Source: Nocardioides stalactiti (GTDB lineage: Bacteria; Actinomycetota; Actinomycetes; Propionibacteriales; Nocardioidaceae). From it: a stretch of 64,000 nt of DNA. The stretch lies in assembly GCF_014180715.1 (NCBI RefSeq), contig NZ_JACEFC010000002.1, forward strand, positions 1-64,000, in the 5' to 3' direction. How positions within the stretch are numbered: position 1 is the stretch's first letter; each line of letters starts with the position of its first letter. The notes below the pieces were generated by a model. That model worked only from the letters and a program-made list of their open reading frames with translations. It ran no database searches and had not been told where the DNA came from. This document shows positions 19,727 through 28,516 of this stretch, piece after piece. Both the position numbers and the translations under genes were made by a program.

Positions 19727-20460
19727 ACGAGCTCGACCGCGCCGACCGCGTAGCGGGCCAGGACGGTGCGCGCGATCTCCGGGTGGGCGCCGAGGGGCTC
19801 GGACACCGCCACCGCACCGGCCTCGAAGGCCAGCTCGGTCGCCCGGTCCAGCAGGCTGCCGGGCGCGAGGAAGAGCGATGCGACGGCGATGTGCCGACGC
19901 CCCTCCGCGCGGAACGCGCGCACGGCCTCACCGGTCGCCGGCGGGGCGGCGGCGGCGTAGGCAGCGGTCACGGGCAGCTTGTGGTGCGTGCCCCAGACCC
20001 GCGCCAGCCGAGCGACGGCCTGGTTGGCGAGCGGGTCGGTCGAGCCGGCAGCCGCGAGCACGAGCGCGTCGAGCTCACGGACGCGGGCCTCCTTGAGAGC
20101 CTCGCGCATGCGCTCGTCGAGCACCTCGAGGAAGCGGGCCTCGAGCCCGAGCACCTCGGTCGCCCGGATCTGGAGACCCGGGTGACGCGTGGTGGCCTCG
20201 GCGATCGCCTCGGGGACGTCGACCTTGGCGTGGAACGCCTCGTTGAGGAGCAGTGGTACGACGACGATCTCGTCGTAGCCGGCCCGCACGAGCTTGTCGA
20301 CCACCGTCTGGAAGCCGGGCTTCGCGAGCTCGAGGAACGCCTTCTCGATGCGGAGGTCGGGGCGCAGCGCCTTGACCTCGTCGACGAGGGCGGTGATCGT
20401 CGCGGATGAACGGGGGTCCCGGCTGCCATGAGCCAGGGCCACCAAAGCAGGAGCGGCCAT
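19717..20460 (-). CDS. sirohydrochlorin chelatase (CbiX/SirB-like)
   Basis: 247-aa two-domain CbiX-type chelatase. The N-terminal half shows the metal/catalytic strand ALVALAHGSRDP and the VVVPLLLNEAFHAKVDVPE segment with its conserved His; a degenerate second copy follows (LVLAAAGSTDP, IAVASLFLAPGSLLD). It most likely inserts Fe2+ into sirohydrochlorin to give the siroheme of the sulfite reductase two genes upstream. M. tuberculosis has the same sirA-cysH-chelatase order. I chose ATG 20460, which has a GAGGAG ribosome-binding site. Confidence 0.87.
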   Translation of the reverse strand: MAAPALVALAHGSRDPRSSATITALVDEVKALRPDLRIEKAFLELAKPGFQTVVDKLVRAGYDEIVVVPLLLNEAFHAKVDVPEAIAEATTRHPGLQIRATEVLGLEARFLEVLDERMREALKEARVRELDALVLAAAGSTDPLANQAVARLARVWGTHHKLPVTAAYAAAAPPATGEAVRAFRAEGRRHIAVASLFLAPGSLLDRATELAFEAGAVAVSEPLGAHPEIARTVLARYAVGAVELVPV

Positions 20461-20515
20461 CAGCAGCTGTCTCCTCTCGAGGGGTGCACGGAATGAGTGA
20501 ACGAACGGGTGCGGA

Positions 20516-21259
20516 TCACGAATGGATCCCGCACTCCGTCTTGTTGGTGCCCGCCCAGCGCCCACTGCGAGGGTCCTCGCCTGGAGCGACTCGGCGTGTG
20601 CACGGCCAGCACCCGATCGAGGGATAGCCGTCGTACACCAGGGGATTCACGAGGACTCCGTTGTCCGCGATGTAACGCTCCACCTGCTCGTCGGTCCAAC
20701 GAGCGAGCGGAGAGACCTTGACCTTGCCCTTCTTGGCGTCCCAGCCGATGACCGGCGCGATGACCCGGTTGTGGGTCTCGGCGCGGCGCAGGCCGGTCGC
20801 CCAGGCGTCGTAGCCCGACAGCGACTCCTGCAGCGGCTGCACCTTGCGCAGCTTGCAGCACAGGTCGGGGTCGCGCTTGTAGAGATCTTTGCCGTACTCG
20901 GCGTCCTGCTCGGCCACGCTCTGCACGGGCGTGATCGTGATCAGGTTGACCGGCAACGTGTGCTTGACCGCGTCGGCCGTGCCGACGGTCTCGGCGAAGT
21001 GGTAGCCGGTGTCGAGGAAGACCACGTCGATGCCGGGGACGACCTTGGACGCGAGGTGCGCCAGCAGGGCGTCGCCCATCGACGACGTCACGCAGAAGCG
21101 CTCACCGAACGTGGCCGCGGCCCACTCGATGATGACCTCGGCCGGCGCGAGCTCGAGCTCGGCGCCCCAGTGGGACACGAGCTCGCGCAGCTCCTCGGGG
21201 GAGCGACCCGTGGCGTCGGTGCCCCGCGCGAGGCGCGCCTTGGCGGTGGAGACGCTCAT
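20516..21259 (-). CDS. cysH: adenylylsulfate (APS) reductase, CysH family
   Basis: 247-aa thioredoxin- or glutaredoxin-dependent reductase producing sulfite from activated sulfate. The four cysteines that ligate a [4Fe-4S] cluster in APS-specific enzymes are present: C134-C135 in DLCCKLRKV and C217/C220 in SIGCWPCTRRV. The catalytic Cys is C243 in KTECGIHS. FLDTGYHFAET and the SSMGD loop bind the nucleotide. The cluster motif argues for APS rather than PAPS as substrate. Its ATG overlaps the stop of the small upstream gene (ATGA). Confidence 0.95.
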   Translation of the reverse strand: MSVSTAKARLARGTDATGRSPEELRELVSHWGAELELAPAEVIIEWAAATFGERFCVTSSMGDALLAHLASKVVPGIDVVFLDTGYHFAETVGTADAVKHTLPVNLITITPVQSVAEQDAEYGKDLYKRDPDLCCKLRKVQPLQESLSGYDAWATGLRRAETHNRVIAPVIGWDAKKGKVKVSPLARWTDEQVERYIADNGVLVNPLVYDGYPSIGCWPCTRRVAPGEDPRSGRWAGTNKTECGIHS

Positions 21260-21414
21260 GCGCGCTCACCTCCGGGACGCAGCAGGCCGAGCAGCTTGAG
21301 GGAGAACGCGCGCAGGCAGGAGCGGCACTCCCACGATCCGTGCTGCTCCTCGTGCGGCCAGAGGTTCTCGTCTCCGCAGTAAGGGCAGTGGAACGGCACT
21401 GCGCGCTCGCTCAT
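21256..21414 (-). CDS. small CxxC-CxxC protein between sirA and cysH
   Basis: A 52-aa frame with ATG at 21414 and TGA inside the cysH start (ATGA); its own start overlaps the sirA stop, also ATGA. The protein contains CPYCG at residues 10-14 and CRSC at 30-33, a four-Cys arrangement suited to zinc or an Fe-S cluster, and ends ERA after a short hydrophobic helix (LKLLGLLRPG). Coupling on both sides and the metal-like motif make a real gene very likely. I do not know its function; it could serve electron transfer or assembly for the neighbouring Fe-S enzymes. Confidence 0.85.
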   Translation of the reverse strand: MSERAVPFHCPYCGDENLWPHEEQHGSWECRSCLRAFSLKLLGLLRPGGERA

Positions 21415-23141
21415 GAGCCTGACTCCAATGACGCCAGCACCTTGTCGCCGCGCAGCAGGTCCTCGTCGGCGCGCGCGACCCAGTCGGCGAACCGCTCGTC
21501 CTCCTTGCGGTCGGTCAGGTAGTTGCTGACGACGTTGCTCACGTAGTCGTCGAGCGCGACGCTGGTGACCTTGTGGGCCCGCAGCTTGCGACCGAAGTTC
21601 GCACCGAGCCCGGTGGCACCGCCGAGGTGCACCTGGAAGCCCTCGACCTGGTTGCCGTCGTCGTCGAGGACGAGCTGGCCCTTGAGGCCGATGTCGGCGA
21701 CCTGGGTCCGGGCGCAGGCGTTGGGGCAGCCGTTGACGTTGACCGTGATCGGGCTGTCGAGGCCCGGGAAGCGGCGCTCGAGCTCGGAGATCAGGTCACG
21801 GGCACGGTTCTTGGTGTCGACGATCGCGAGCTTGCAGTACTCGATGCCGGTGCAGGCCATCGTGTTGCGGCGCCAGTTCGACGGCTCGGCGGACAGGCCG
21901 ATCTCGTCGAGGCGCACCTTGAGGTCGTCGACCTTGTCGCCGTCCACGCCGATGAGCACGATCTTCTGGTACGGCGTCAGGCGGGCGCCGTCGACTCCGA
22001 ACTCCTCGAGCAGGTCGGCCAGCTGGACCAGCAGGGTGCCCGAGACGCGGCCCACGGTCGGCGCGACACCGACGTAGAACTTGCCGTCCTTCTGGGGGTG
22101 CACGCCGATGTGGTCGCGGTGACCGACCGGGGAGGCGGGGGACTCGAGGTTGACCAGCTTCTTGCCGAGGTACTCGTTCTCGAGGACCTCCTGGAACTTC
22201 TCGATGCCCCAGTCGGCGACGAGGAACTTCAGGCGGGCCCGCGAGCGCAGCCGGCGGTAGCCGTAGTCACGGAAGATCGAGGCAACGCCCTCCCAGACGT
22301 CAGGCACGTCCGCGAGCGGGATCCAGACGCCCATCTTCTGCGCGAGCATCGGGTTGGTCGAGAGACCGCCGCCGACCCACACGTCGAAGCCGGGGCCGAG
22401 CTCGGGGTGGACGGTGCCGACGAACGACACGTCGTTGGTCTCCGGGGAGACGTCGTGGCTCGGGTGACCGGTCAGCGCGGTCTTGAACTTCCGCGGCAGG
22501 TTGGAGAAGTCCTTGTTGCCGATGTAGCGGCGCTCGATCTCCTCGAGGGCGGAGGTGCCGTCGATGATCTCGTCGGCCGCGACGCCGGCGACCGGCGAGC
22601 CCAGGAACGGACGGGGCGAGTCGCCGCACGCCTCGAGGGAGTGGAGTCCGACCTCGTCGAGCCGCTCCCAGATCGCCGGGACGTCCCTGACGTCGATCCA
22701 GTGGTACTGGATGTTCTGGCGATCGGTGACGTCGGCGGTGTCGCGAGCGAAGTCGACCCCGATCGTGCCGAGAGCGCGCACGGCTGCGGGGGAGAGCAGC
22801 TTGCCGTCCGAGCGGACGCGCAGCATGAAGTAGCTGTCGTCCAGCTCCTCCTCTTCGAGGGCGCCGGTCTTGCCGCCGTCGATGCCGGGCTTGCGCTGGG
22901 TGTAGAGACCCATCCAGCGGAAGCGGCCGCGGAGGTCGGCGGGGTCGATCGAGTCGAAGCCGCGCTTGGAGTAGATGTAGAGGATCCGGTCACGCACGTT
23001 GAGCGCGTCGTCGTCCTTCTTGGACTGCTCGTTCTTGTTGAGCGGCTCGGTGTAGCCCAGCGACCACTGGCCCTCCGCGCGCCGAGGGCGGGGGATCTCG
23101 GTGTGCTGAGCGGGCTGGGACTGGAAGCGCAGGTCAGGCAT
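21411..23141 (-). CDS. sirA: ferredoxin-dependent sulfite reductase (SirA/NirA)
   Basis: 576-aa siroheme and [4Fe-4S] enzyme reducing sulfite to sulfide with six electrons from ferredoxin. Cluster cysteines are in ACTGIEYCKLA (C-x5-C) and NVNGCPNACART (C-x3-C). Tyr80 in WMGLYTQRK and Cys172 in LEACGDSPRPF are 92 residues apart, the spacing of the Tyr-Cys pair that is covalently linked at the active site of M. tuberculosis NirA, which supports sulfite rather than nitrite as substrate. The ATG at 23141 follows GAAGGA. A leader peptide and promoter lie upstream (23208-23302). It is the first gene of the four-gene sulfur operon. Confidence 0.95.
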   Translation of the reverse strand: MPDLRFQSQPAQHTEIPRPRRAEGQWSLGYTEPLNKNEQSKKDDDALNVRDRILYIYSKRGFDSIDPADLRGRFRWMGLYTQRKPGIDGGKTGALEEEELDDSYFMLRVRSDGKLLSPAAVRALGTIGVDFARDTADVTDRQNIQYHWIDVRDVPAIWERLDEVGLHSLEACGDSPRPFLGSPVAGVAADEIIDGTSALEEIERRYIGNKDFSNLPRKFKTALTGHPSHDVSPETNDVSFVGTVHPELGPGFDVWVGGGLSTNPMLAQKMGVWIPLADVPDVWEGVASIFRDYGYRRLRSRARLKFLVADWGIEKFQEVLENEYLGKKLVNLESPASPVGHRDHIGVHPQKDGKFYVGVAPTVGRVSGTLLVQLADLLEEFGVDGARLTPYQKIVLIGVDGDKVDDLKVRLDEIGLSAEPSNWRRNTMACTGIEYCKLAIVDTKNRARDLISELERRFPGLDSPITVNVNGCPNACARTQVADIGLKGQLVLDDDGNQVEGFQVHLGGATGLGANFGRKLRAHKVTSVALDDYVSNVVSNYLTDRKEDERFADWVARADEDLLRGDKVLASLESGS

Positions 23142-23207
23142 GGCGGCAGGTGGTCCTTCGCTGATGGGCGCGTGGAGCGCGCGGCTGAGGTGGAGGAGCG
23201 AGGCAGA

Positions 23208-23267
23208 TCAGCGGGGCCAACACATCATGCTGCCGGTGCGCCCGAGGTCGACGTGGCGACGTACCAC
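23208..23267 (-). CDS. putative cysteine-responsive leader peptide upstream of sirA
   Basis: A 19-codon frame from GTG 23267 to TGA 23208, ending 67 nt before sirA. The peptide reads VVRRHVDLGR followed by TGSMMCWPR. The RRHVDLGR core with a nearby C-terminal Cys is the hallmark of short actinobacterial leader peptides found upstream of sulfur-assimilation genes. In mycobacteria, short Cys-containing upstream frames make downstream expression depend on cysteinyl-tRNA supply. The same frame is open up to ATG 23297, but that codon sits in the probable -35 element, so I prefer the GTG, which would be at the 5' end of the transcript (leaderless). Confidence 0.7.
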   Translation of the reverse strand: MVRRHVDLGRTGSMMCWPR

Positions 23268-23273
23268 GAGGAA

Positions 23274-23302
23274 CGCATGGGTTGCACTGGAGACCATGTC
23301 AA
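23274..23302 (-). promoter_or_regulatory. candidate promoter of the sirA operon
   Basis: On the minus strand a consensus -35 element TTGACA occupies 23302-23297. A 17-nt spacer leads to 23279-23274 (CATGCG), a poor -10. Transcription would then begin about 23267, the GTG of the leader peptide. The perfect -35 and the fitting geometry support it; the weak -10 suggests activator dependence or an error in my placement. Confidence 0.45.
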
Positions 23303-23326
23303 CCAGTCTCAGACTTCGGACGGCTG

Positions 23327-23356
23327 GTCCACAAATCGGGATCTCATGATGTGGAC
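23327..23356. promoter_or_regulatory. inverted repeat in the sirA-glyA intergenic region
   Basis: GTCCACA (23327-23333) and TGTGGAC (23350-23356) are perfect 7-bp arms separated by 16 nt, located 25 bp upstream of the proposed sirA -35 element. This placement suits an activator or repressor site for the sulfur operon. The rest of the 354-bp gap (23142-23495) holds the leader peptide, a 6-bp hairpin near 23395 and the glyA leader; I see no other gene. Confidence 0.35.
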
Positions 23357-23394
23357 ACCGATCTCGGAATGCGGACGAAAGGTACCGCTTATCG

Positions 23395-23409
23395 CCGCCT
23401 GAGAGGCGG
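23395..23409 (+). other. small hairpin in the glyA leader
   Basis: CCGCCT (23395-23400) pairs perfectly with AGGCGG (23404-23409) around a GAG loop, 87 nt upstream of glyA. It may be a transcript-leader structure or part of a promoter region. It does not match a glycine or THF riboswitch that I can recognise. Confidence 0.3.
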
Positions 23410-23495
23410 TCGTGCGACGGACGTCACACGCGACGCGGTGTCGAACAACGGGGGCCACGATGATCCGAACGCCCTTCAGCCCTACGATCTTCCGC

Positions 23496-24956
23496 ATGAG
23501 CGACCCCGTGTCTGGCCACGTCTCGAGCAACCTCGTCAGCAGCGCCTACAACCAGGCCCTGGAGGTGATCGCCTCTGTGGAGCCGCGGGTGGCCGAAGCC
23601 ACCCGCAAGGAGCTGGCCGACCAGCGCGCCTCCCTCAAGCTGATCGCGAGCGAGAACTACGCCTCGCCGGCGGTCCTGCTCACGATGGGCTCCTGGTTCA
23701 GCGACAAGTACGCCGAGGGCACCATCGGCCACCGGTTCTACGCCGGCTGCCAGAACGTCGACACCGTCGAGGCGCTCGCCGCCGAGCACGCCCGCGAGCT
23801 GTTCGGCGCCGAGTACGCCTACGTCCAGCCGCACTCCGGCATCGACGCCAACCTGACGGCGTACTGGGCGATCCTCGCGCACCGGGTCGAGGGCCCCTGG
23901 CTCCAGAACCAGGGCGCCAAGAACATGAACGACCTGAGCGACGAGGACTGGGAGAAGCTCCGCAAGGAGCTCGGCAACCAGCGCCTGCTCGGCATGAGCC
24001 TCGACACGGGTGGTCACCTCACCCACGGCTTCCGCCCCAACATCAGCGGCAAGATGTTCCACCAGCAGCAGTACGGCACCGACCCGGAGACCGGGCTCAT
24101 CGACTACGACGCGCTGCGCGCCAAGGCCAAGGAGTTCAAGCCGCTCATCCTGGTGGCCGGCTACTCCGCCTACCCGCGCCGGGTGAACTTCGCCACGATG
24201 CGCGAGATCGCCGACGAGGTCGGCGCCACCCTGATGGTCGACATGGCCCACTTCGCGGGCCTGGTGGCCGGCAAGGTCTTCACCGGTGACGAGGACCCGA
24301 TCCCGCACGCCCACGTGGTCACCAGCACGTCGCACAAGTCGCTCCGCGGCCCGCGCGGCGGCTTCATCCTGGCCACCGAGGAGTACGCCCCCAGCGTCGA
24401 CCGCGGTTGCCCGATGGTGCTCGGTGGTCCGCTCTCGCACGTGATGGCCGCCAAGGCCGTCGCGTTCGCCGAGGCCCGCCAGGAGTCCTTCCAGACCTAC
24501 GCGCAGCAGATCGCCGACAACGCCAAGTCGCTCGCCGAGGGCTTCCTGACCCGTGGCGGCCGTCTCGTCACCGGCGGCACCGACAACCACCTGGTGCTCC
24601 TGGACGTCACGTCGTTCGGTCTGACGGGCCGCCAGGCCGAGTCGGCGCTGCTGGACGCCGGCGTCGTCACCAACCGCAACTCGATCCCGGCCGACCCCAA
24701 CGGCGCCTGGTACACCTCGGGCATCCGCCTGGGCACCCCGGCGCTGACCACCCGCGGCTTCGGCCACGACGAGTTCGACCGCGTCGCCGAGCTGATCGTC
24801 CACGTCCTCCAGAACACGACCCCCGGCACCACCAAGGCCGGCGACCCCTCCAAGGCGTCGTACGTCCTGGCCGAGGGCGTCGCCGACAAGGTCAAGGACG
24901 CCTCCGCCGAGCTCCTCGACAAGCACCCGCTCTACCCCGGCCTCGAGCTCGCCTGA
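23496..24956 (+). CDS. glyA: serine hydroxymethyltransferase (long form)
   Basis: 486-aa PLP enzyme interconverting serine and glycine with tetrahydrofolate. The Schiff-base lysine is in [16 protein letters not shown], and [14 protein letters not shown] and [13 protein letters not shown] are typical. It is about 60 residues longer than the common bacterial form because of an insertion after [20 protein letters not shown] that runs through [17 protein letters not shown]; a long SHMT subgroup with this feature exists in some actinobacteria and Chlamydia. I chose ATG 23496; the frame is open back to 23412. It is divergent from the sulfur operon and ends convergent with the phosphotransferase gene. 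Confidence 0.95.
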   Translation: MSDPVSGHVSSNLVSSAYNQALEVIASVEPRVAEATRKELADQRASLKLIASENYASPAVLLTMGSWFSDKYAEGTIGHRFYAGCQNVDTVEALAAEHARELFGAEYAYVQPHSGIDANLTAYWAILAHRVEGPWLQNQGAKNMNDLSDEDWEKLRKELGNQRLLGMSLDTGGHLTHGFRPNISGKMFHQQQYGTDPETGLIDYDALRAKAKEFKPLILVAGYSAYPRRVNFATMREIADEVGATLMVDMAHFAGLVAGKVFTGDEDPIPHAHVVTSTSHKSLRGPRGGFILATEEYAPSVDRGCPMVLGGPLSHVMAAKAVAFAEARQESFQTYAQQIADNAKSLAEGFLTRGGRLVTGGTDNHLVLLDVTSFGLTGRQAESALLDAGVVTNRNSIPADPNGAWYTSGIRLGTPALTTRGFGHDEFDRVAELIVHVLQNTTPGTTKAGDPSKASYVLAEGVADKVKDASAELLDKHPLYPGLELA

Positions 24957-24977
24957 GCCAGCCGACAGCGCCGGGCG

Positions 24978-26150
24978 CTAACCGGTCGCGTCGACCAGGT
25001 CGAGGCTGAAGCGGGCGATCTCGGCGCGGGCCGCGACGAGGTCTCGGACCGCTGGCGTCGGGTCCTGGCCGAGCACCTCGACGGGCAGGGACGAGAGCCC
25101 GGTGTAGAGCAGCAACGTGAGCGCGTGGCTGCGGGCCACCGTCGCTGACGGCAGGTCGGTCCCGGCGGCGGTCAGGCCGTCGCCGTAGGCCGCGAGGCAG
25201 GCGGCGTGGCGCTCGGCGACGTCGTCGACCGGTCGGCGCCCGATCTGGATGTCACCGACGAGCAGCTGGTTGAGGTCGAACCCGACCGGCGTCGCGGCGA
25301 GGTAGCCGAAGTCGATGAGGGTGAAGCCCGGGCGGTCGGGGCGCACCAGCAGGTTGTTGGAGCAGGCGTCACCGTGCGCGACGAGCTCGGGGAGCCCGAG
25401 GACCTCCTCGACCAACGCGTCCATGCGGTCGGCGGCGTCGAGGAGCCGCGCGCGCAGCGGGCCGAACGACGAGGCGACCAGCGGGTGGTGCCAGATCCCC
25501 TCGTCGCGCAGCGTCGGCAGGACCTGGTGGGTGAGCCGCCCCGCGGCGTAGGAGCGAACGCCGACGTCGTGCCCGCCGATCCCGGCCAGGCCGCGGACAC
25601 CCGGCGTGGCCGCGAACCGCCCGAGCAGCTCGGCCGCCTCGACGTCCCGGGTGAGGTCCCAGGCCGCCTCGACGGTCGGCACCAGCTCCAGCCAGACGGC
25701 GTACGACGACTCGTCGAGGTCGCGGACCGCCAGCGCCCGCGGCATCGACAAACCCTCGGGCAGGTGAGCCGCGAGGTCGGAGCGATAGACCGCGCCCTCG
25801 GTGCGCCACGGGACGGCGGCGCGGGCGACGTCGCGGATCTCCTCGGGGACGGCGGCGAAGTACGGGGAGCGGCTCCACTCCTGGACGTGCTTGACGAAGA
25901 GCGCGAACGGTCGCCGCTCGCCGCCGATCTCGGCCTCGCCCTCGACCAGGTAGCGCCCGGCCGTGGTGATGGCGGGGATGTCGTAGGGGACCGAGGAGGC
26001 GGTCGAGGACACCAGCCGCACGTCGGGCGCGCCGAGCAGGTCGGCGACCAACGCGGCGAGCTCCTCGTCGGAGACGTCGGCCGGTCCCAGCGCGCTGCGG
26101 TCGTGCATGGCGGCACGATAGGGGGTGCCGACCGCGTCCGGGGCCGTCAC
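24978..26150 (-). CDS. phosphotransferase (aminoglycoside phosphotransferase-like fold)
   Basis: 390 aa from GTG 26150, which overlaps the stop of the response-regulator gene (GTGA); ATG 26108 is an alternative giving 376 aa. The kinase-like core shows LVAHGDACSNNLLVRPDRPG, the catalytic loop (HGD-x4-N), and FTLIDFGYLAATPVGFDLNQ, the metal-binding Asp. Substrates in this superfamily range from antibiotics to small alcohols and amines; nothing here points to one. The overlap places it in the operon of the two-component genes, which may be incidental. Confidence 0.78.
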   Translation of the reverse strand: MTAPDAVGTPYRAAMHDRSALGPADVSDEELAALVADLLGAPDVRLVSSTASSVPYDIPAITTAGRYLVEGEAEIGGERRPFALFVKHVQEWSRSPYFAAVPEEIRDVARAAVPWRTEGAVYRSDLAAHLPEGLSMPRALAVRDLDESSYAVWLELVPTVEAAWDLTRDVEAAELLGRFAATPGVRGLAGIGGHDVGVRSYAAGRLTHQVLPTLRDEGIWHHPLVASSFGPLRARLLDAADRMDALVEEVLGLPELVAHGDACSNNLLVRPDRPGFTLIDFGYLAATPVGFDLNQLLVGDIQIGRRPVDDVAERHAACLAAYGDGLTAAGTDLPSATVARSHALTLLLYTGLSSLPVEVLGQDPTPAVRDLVAARAEIARFSLDLVDATG

Positions 26151-26848
26151 GGCACGACGCGCCAGTGGTAGGCGACCTCGGGCCGACCGCCCCCGCCGCC
26201 GTACCGCGGCCGCCGGTCGGCGAGGCCGGTGCCGGCGAGGTGCTCCAGGTAGCGGCGCGCGGTGACGCGGGAAGTGCCGATCGCCGCGGCGACCTCGCTC
26301 GCCGACAGGCCGTCGGCGGCACTGCGCACCGCGGAGGTCACGTCCTGGAGGGTCTCCGGGCTCATCCCCTTGGGCAGCGGCGCACTCCCGGTCGGTCGCA
26401 ACGACCCGAGCAGCCGGTCGACCTCGTCCTGGACGACCTCGCGCGGCGAGGCGGCCAGGTTGTCGCGGTAGGCGGCGTACTGCTCGAGCTTGGACCGGAA
26501 GGTCGCGAACGTGAACGGCTTGAGCAGGTAGAGGACGACGCCCTGGGCGACCGCGTGCCGGACCACGTCGGTGTCGCGCGCCGCGGTGACCGCGATCACG
26601 TCACACAGGTGGCCCGCGGCGCGGACGGCGGTGAGCAGCCCGAGCCCGTGCCCGTCGGGCAGGTTCATGTCGAGGAGCAGCAGGTCGACCGGCTGGCCCT
26701 GGGTCCGTGCCGCATCGAGGAGGCGCAGGGTGTCGGTCACCGAGTGGGCGATCCCGGCGACCACGAAGCCGGGGACCCGTCCGACGTACGACGCGTGCGC
26801 CTCGGCCACCCGCGCCTCGTCCTCGATGACGAGCGTCCGCACGGTCAC
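26147..26848 (-). CDS. response regulator, CitB/DcuR type
   Basis: 233-aa regulator with an N-terminal receiver domain: acidic pair in VIEDEARV, phosphoacceptor Asp in LLLLDMNLPDGHG, and Lys in LYLLKPFTFATFRSKLEQY. The C-terminal winged helix (SASEVAAAIGTSRVTARRYL) is typical of the CitB/DcuR group controlling di- and tricarboxylate use. It overlaps the sensor kinase gene by 4 nt. The divergent dicarboxylate symporter is the likely target. Confidence 0.92.
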   Translation of the reverse strand: MTVRTLVIEDEARVAEAHASYVGRVPGFVVAGIAHSVTDTLRLLDAARTQGQPVDLLLLDMNLPDGHGLGLLTAVRAAGHLCDVIAVTAARDTDVVRHAVAQGVVLYLLKPFTFATFRSKLEQYAAYRDNLAASPREVVQDEVDRLLGSLRPTGSAPLPKGMSPETLQDVTSAVRSAADGLSASEVAAAIGTSRVTARRYLEHLAGTGLADRRPRYGGGGGRPEVAYHWRVVP

Positions 26849-28464
26849 GGTGCCTCCTCGCGGAGGGCGACGGTGAAGCGGGCGCCGCCGAGGTCGGAGC
26901 GGTCGACCGAGACCGTCCCGCCGTGGCGGCGGGCGACCTGGGCGACCAGGGCCAGCCCGAGTCCGCGTCCCTCGCCCGGCCCGGCCTTGGTCGTCCAGCC
27001 GCGTTCGAGCACGCGGGTCGCCGCCTCGGCATCCAGGCCGGCCCCGCTGTCCTCGACGGTGATCGTCAGCAGCGCCTCCTCGCGCTCGAGCCGGACGGCG
27101 ACCCGGCGCTCGCCCGAGCCGGCGTCGGTGTTGGCGACAGGGGCCCCGCCGGACACCGCGTCGAGGGCGTTGTCGACCAGGTTGCCGATCACCGTCACCA
27201 GGTCGCGACGGGGGAACCCGCCGACGTCGGTGACGTTGCCGCTGACCGCGAGGTCGATGCCGCGCTCGGCCGCCTCGGCCGACTTCCCCAGCAGCAGCGC
27301 GGCGACGACCGGGTCGTCCACGGCGTCGACGACCCGGTCGGCGAGGAGCTGGGCGACCTGGAGCTCCTCGGTCGCGAAGTCGACGGCGTCCTCGGGGCGC
27401 CCCATCTCGATGAGGGACACGACGGTGTGGAGCCGGTTGGCGGCCTCGTGGTTCTGGGAGCGGAGCGACTCGGTGAGCCGGTGGACCAGGTCGAGCTCGC
27501 CGGTGACCGCCCGGAGCTCGGTGTGGTCGCGCAGGCTGACGACCGACCCGACCTCGCGACCCTCCCAGCGGGCGGGCGCCGTGGAGACGACGAGCATCCG
27601 GTCGTCGGCCAGGTAGAGGTCGTCGGACTCCGCAGTCCGGCCGAGGGCGGCGGCGACCAGGCCCGGCGCCAGGCCGAGCTCGTCGACCCGGCGGCCGAGG
27701 ACGTCGTCGGGCAGCCCGAGCAGGCGGCGCGCCTCGTCGTTGGCCAGCTCGACGCGACCGTCGGGGTCGAGGAGCAGGAGTCCCTCACGCACGGCATGGA
27801 GCACGGCCGAGTAGTACTCGTACATGCGGGCGATCTCGCGCTCGCCCATCCCGTGGGTCATCCGGCGCAGCCGACGGCTGACGAGCGCCGCACCGGTGAG
27901 GCCCACGCCGAGCACGGCCGCCGCGCACAGCAGGATCACCAGCACGTCGCGGCGCAGCTCACGGTCGATGTCGCTCACCGCGATCCCGACCGAGACCAGG
28001 GCGATCACCTCGCCCCCGTCCTCGACGGGGACGACCGCGCGCACCGACGGACCGAGCGTGCCCGTGTACTGCTGGGTGAAGACCTCCCCGTCCGGCGCCC
28101 CACCGAGGTCGCCGACGAACGGCTCGCCGATGTTGGAGGCGGTCGGGTGCGTGTAGCGGGTGCGGTCGAGCCCCATCACCACCACGAAGTCGGTGTCGGT
28201 GTCGGTCCGCACCTGCTCGGCGTAGGGCTGGAGCGCCGCCGTGATGTCCGCCGGGTCCGGCTGCCGCACCGCGCGTCGCACGTTGGGGGAGTCGGCCACC
28301 GCCTCGGCGACCGCGACCGCGCGGTCCGCAGCGTGCTCGCGGACGTCGCGGCGGGCGTCGTACGCCGTCAGCCCGAGCGCCGCGGCGACCAGGACCACGA
28401 CCACCCCGACCTGCAGCAGCAGGATCTGCCGAGCGACCGAGAGGTCGGCGAGGGGCCGGGGCAC
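26845..28464 (-). CDS. sensor histidine kinase, CitA/DcuS type
   Basis: 539-aa membrane sensor. TM1 is about residues 12-34 (QILLLQVGVVVVLVAAALGL) and TM2 about 172-194 (VLVILLCAAAVLGVGLTGAA). They flank an extracytoplasmic sensory domain that by family would bind a C4-dicarboxylate or citrate. A cytoplasmic PAS domain follows (LHAVREGLLLLDPDGRVELA), then the phosphoacceptor His in SLRSQNHEAANRLHT and the ATPase N-box NLVDNALDAV with a DSGAGLD G-box. It starts at GTG 28464 and is divergent from the symporter gene 113 bp away. Confidence 0.92.
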   Translation of the reverse strand: MPRPLADLSVARQILLLQVGVVVVLVAAALGLTAYDARRDVREHAADRAVAVAEAVADSPNVRRAVRQPDPADITAALQPYAEQVRTDTDTDFVVVMGLDRTRYTHPTASNIGEPFVGDLGGAPDGEVFTQQYTGTLGPSVRAVVPVEDGGEVIALVSVGIAVSDIDRELRRDVLVILLCAAAVLGVGLTGAALVSRRLRRMTHGMGEREIARMYEYYSAVLHAVREGLLLLDPDGRVELANDEARRLLGLPDDVLGRRVDELGLAPGLVAAALGRTAESDDLYLADDRMLVVSTAPARWEGREVGSVVSLRDHTELRAVTGELDLVHRLTESLRSQNHEAANRLHTVVSLIEMGRPEDAVDFATEELQVAQLLADRVVDAVDDPVVAALLLGKSAEAAERGIDLAVSGNVTDVGGFPRRDLVTVIGNLVDNALDAVSGGAPVANTDAGSGERRVAVRLEREEALLTITVEDSGAGLDAEAATRVLERGWTTKAGPGEGRGLGLALVAQVARRHGGTVSVDRSDLGGARFTVALREEAP

Positions 28465-28516
28465 CGCGCCATTGTGTCCCAGTGGCCACCCGGCCGGGAG
28501 GCGTCGGTGTGGCGTG

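Noticed and set aside
23142-23495. SAM, glycine or THF riboswitch between sirA and glyA
   Set aside because: I could not build the required helices and core motifs on either strand; the short hairpin at 23395 and the leader peptide explain the visible structure better.
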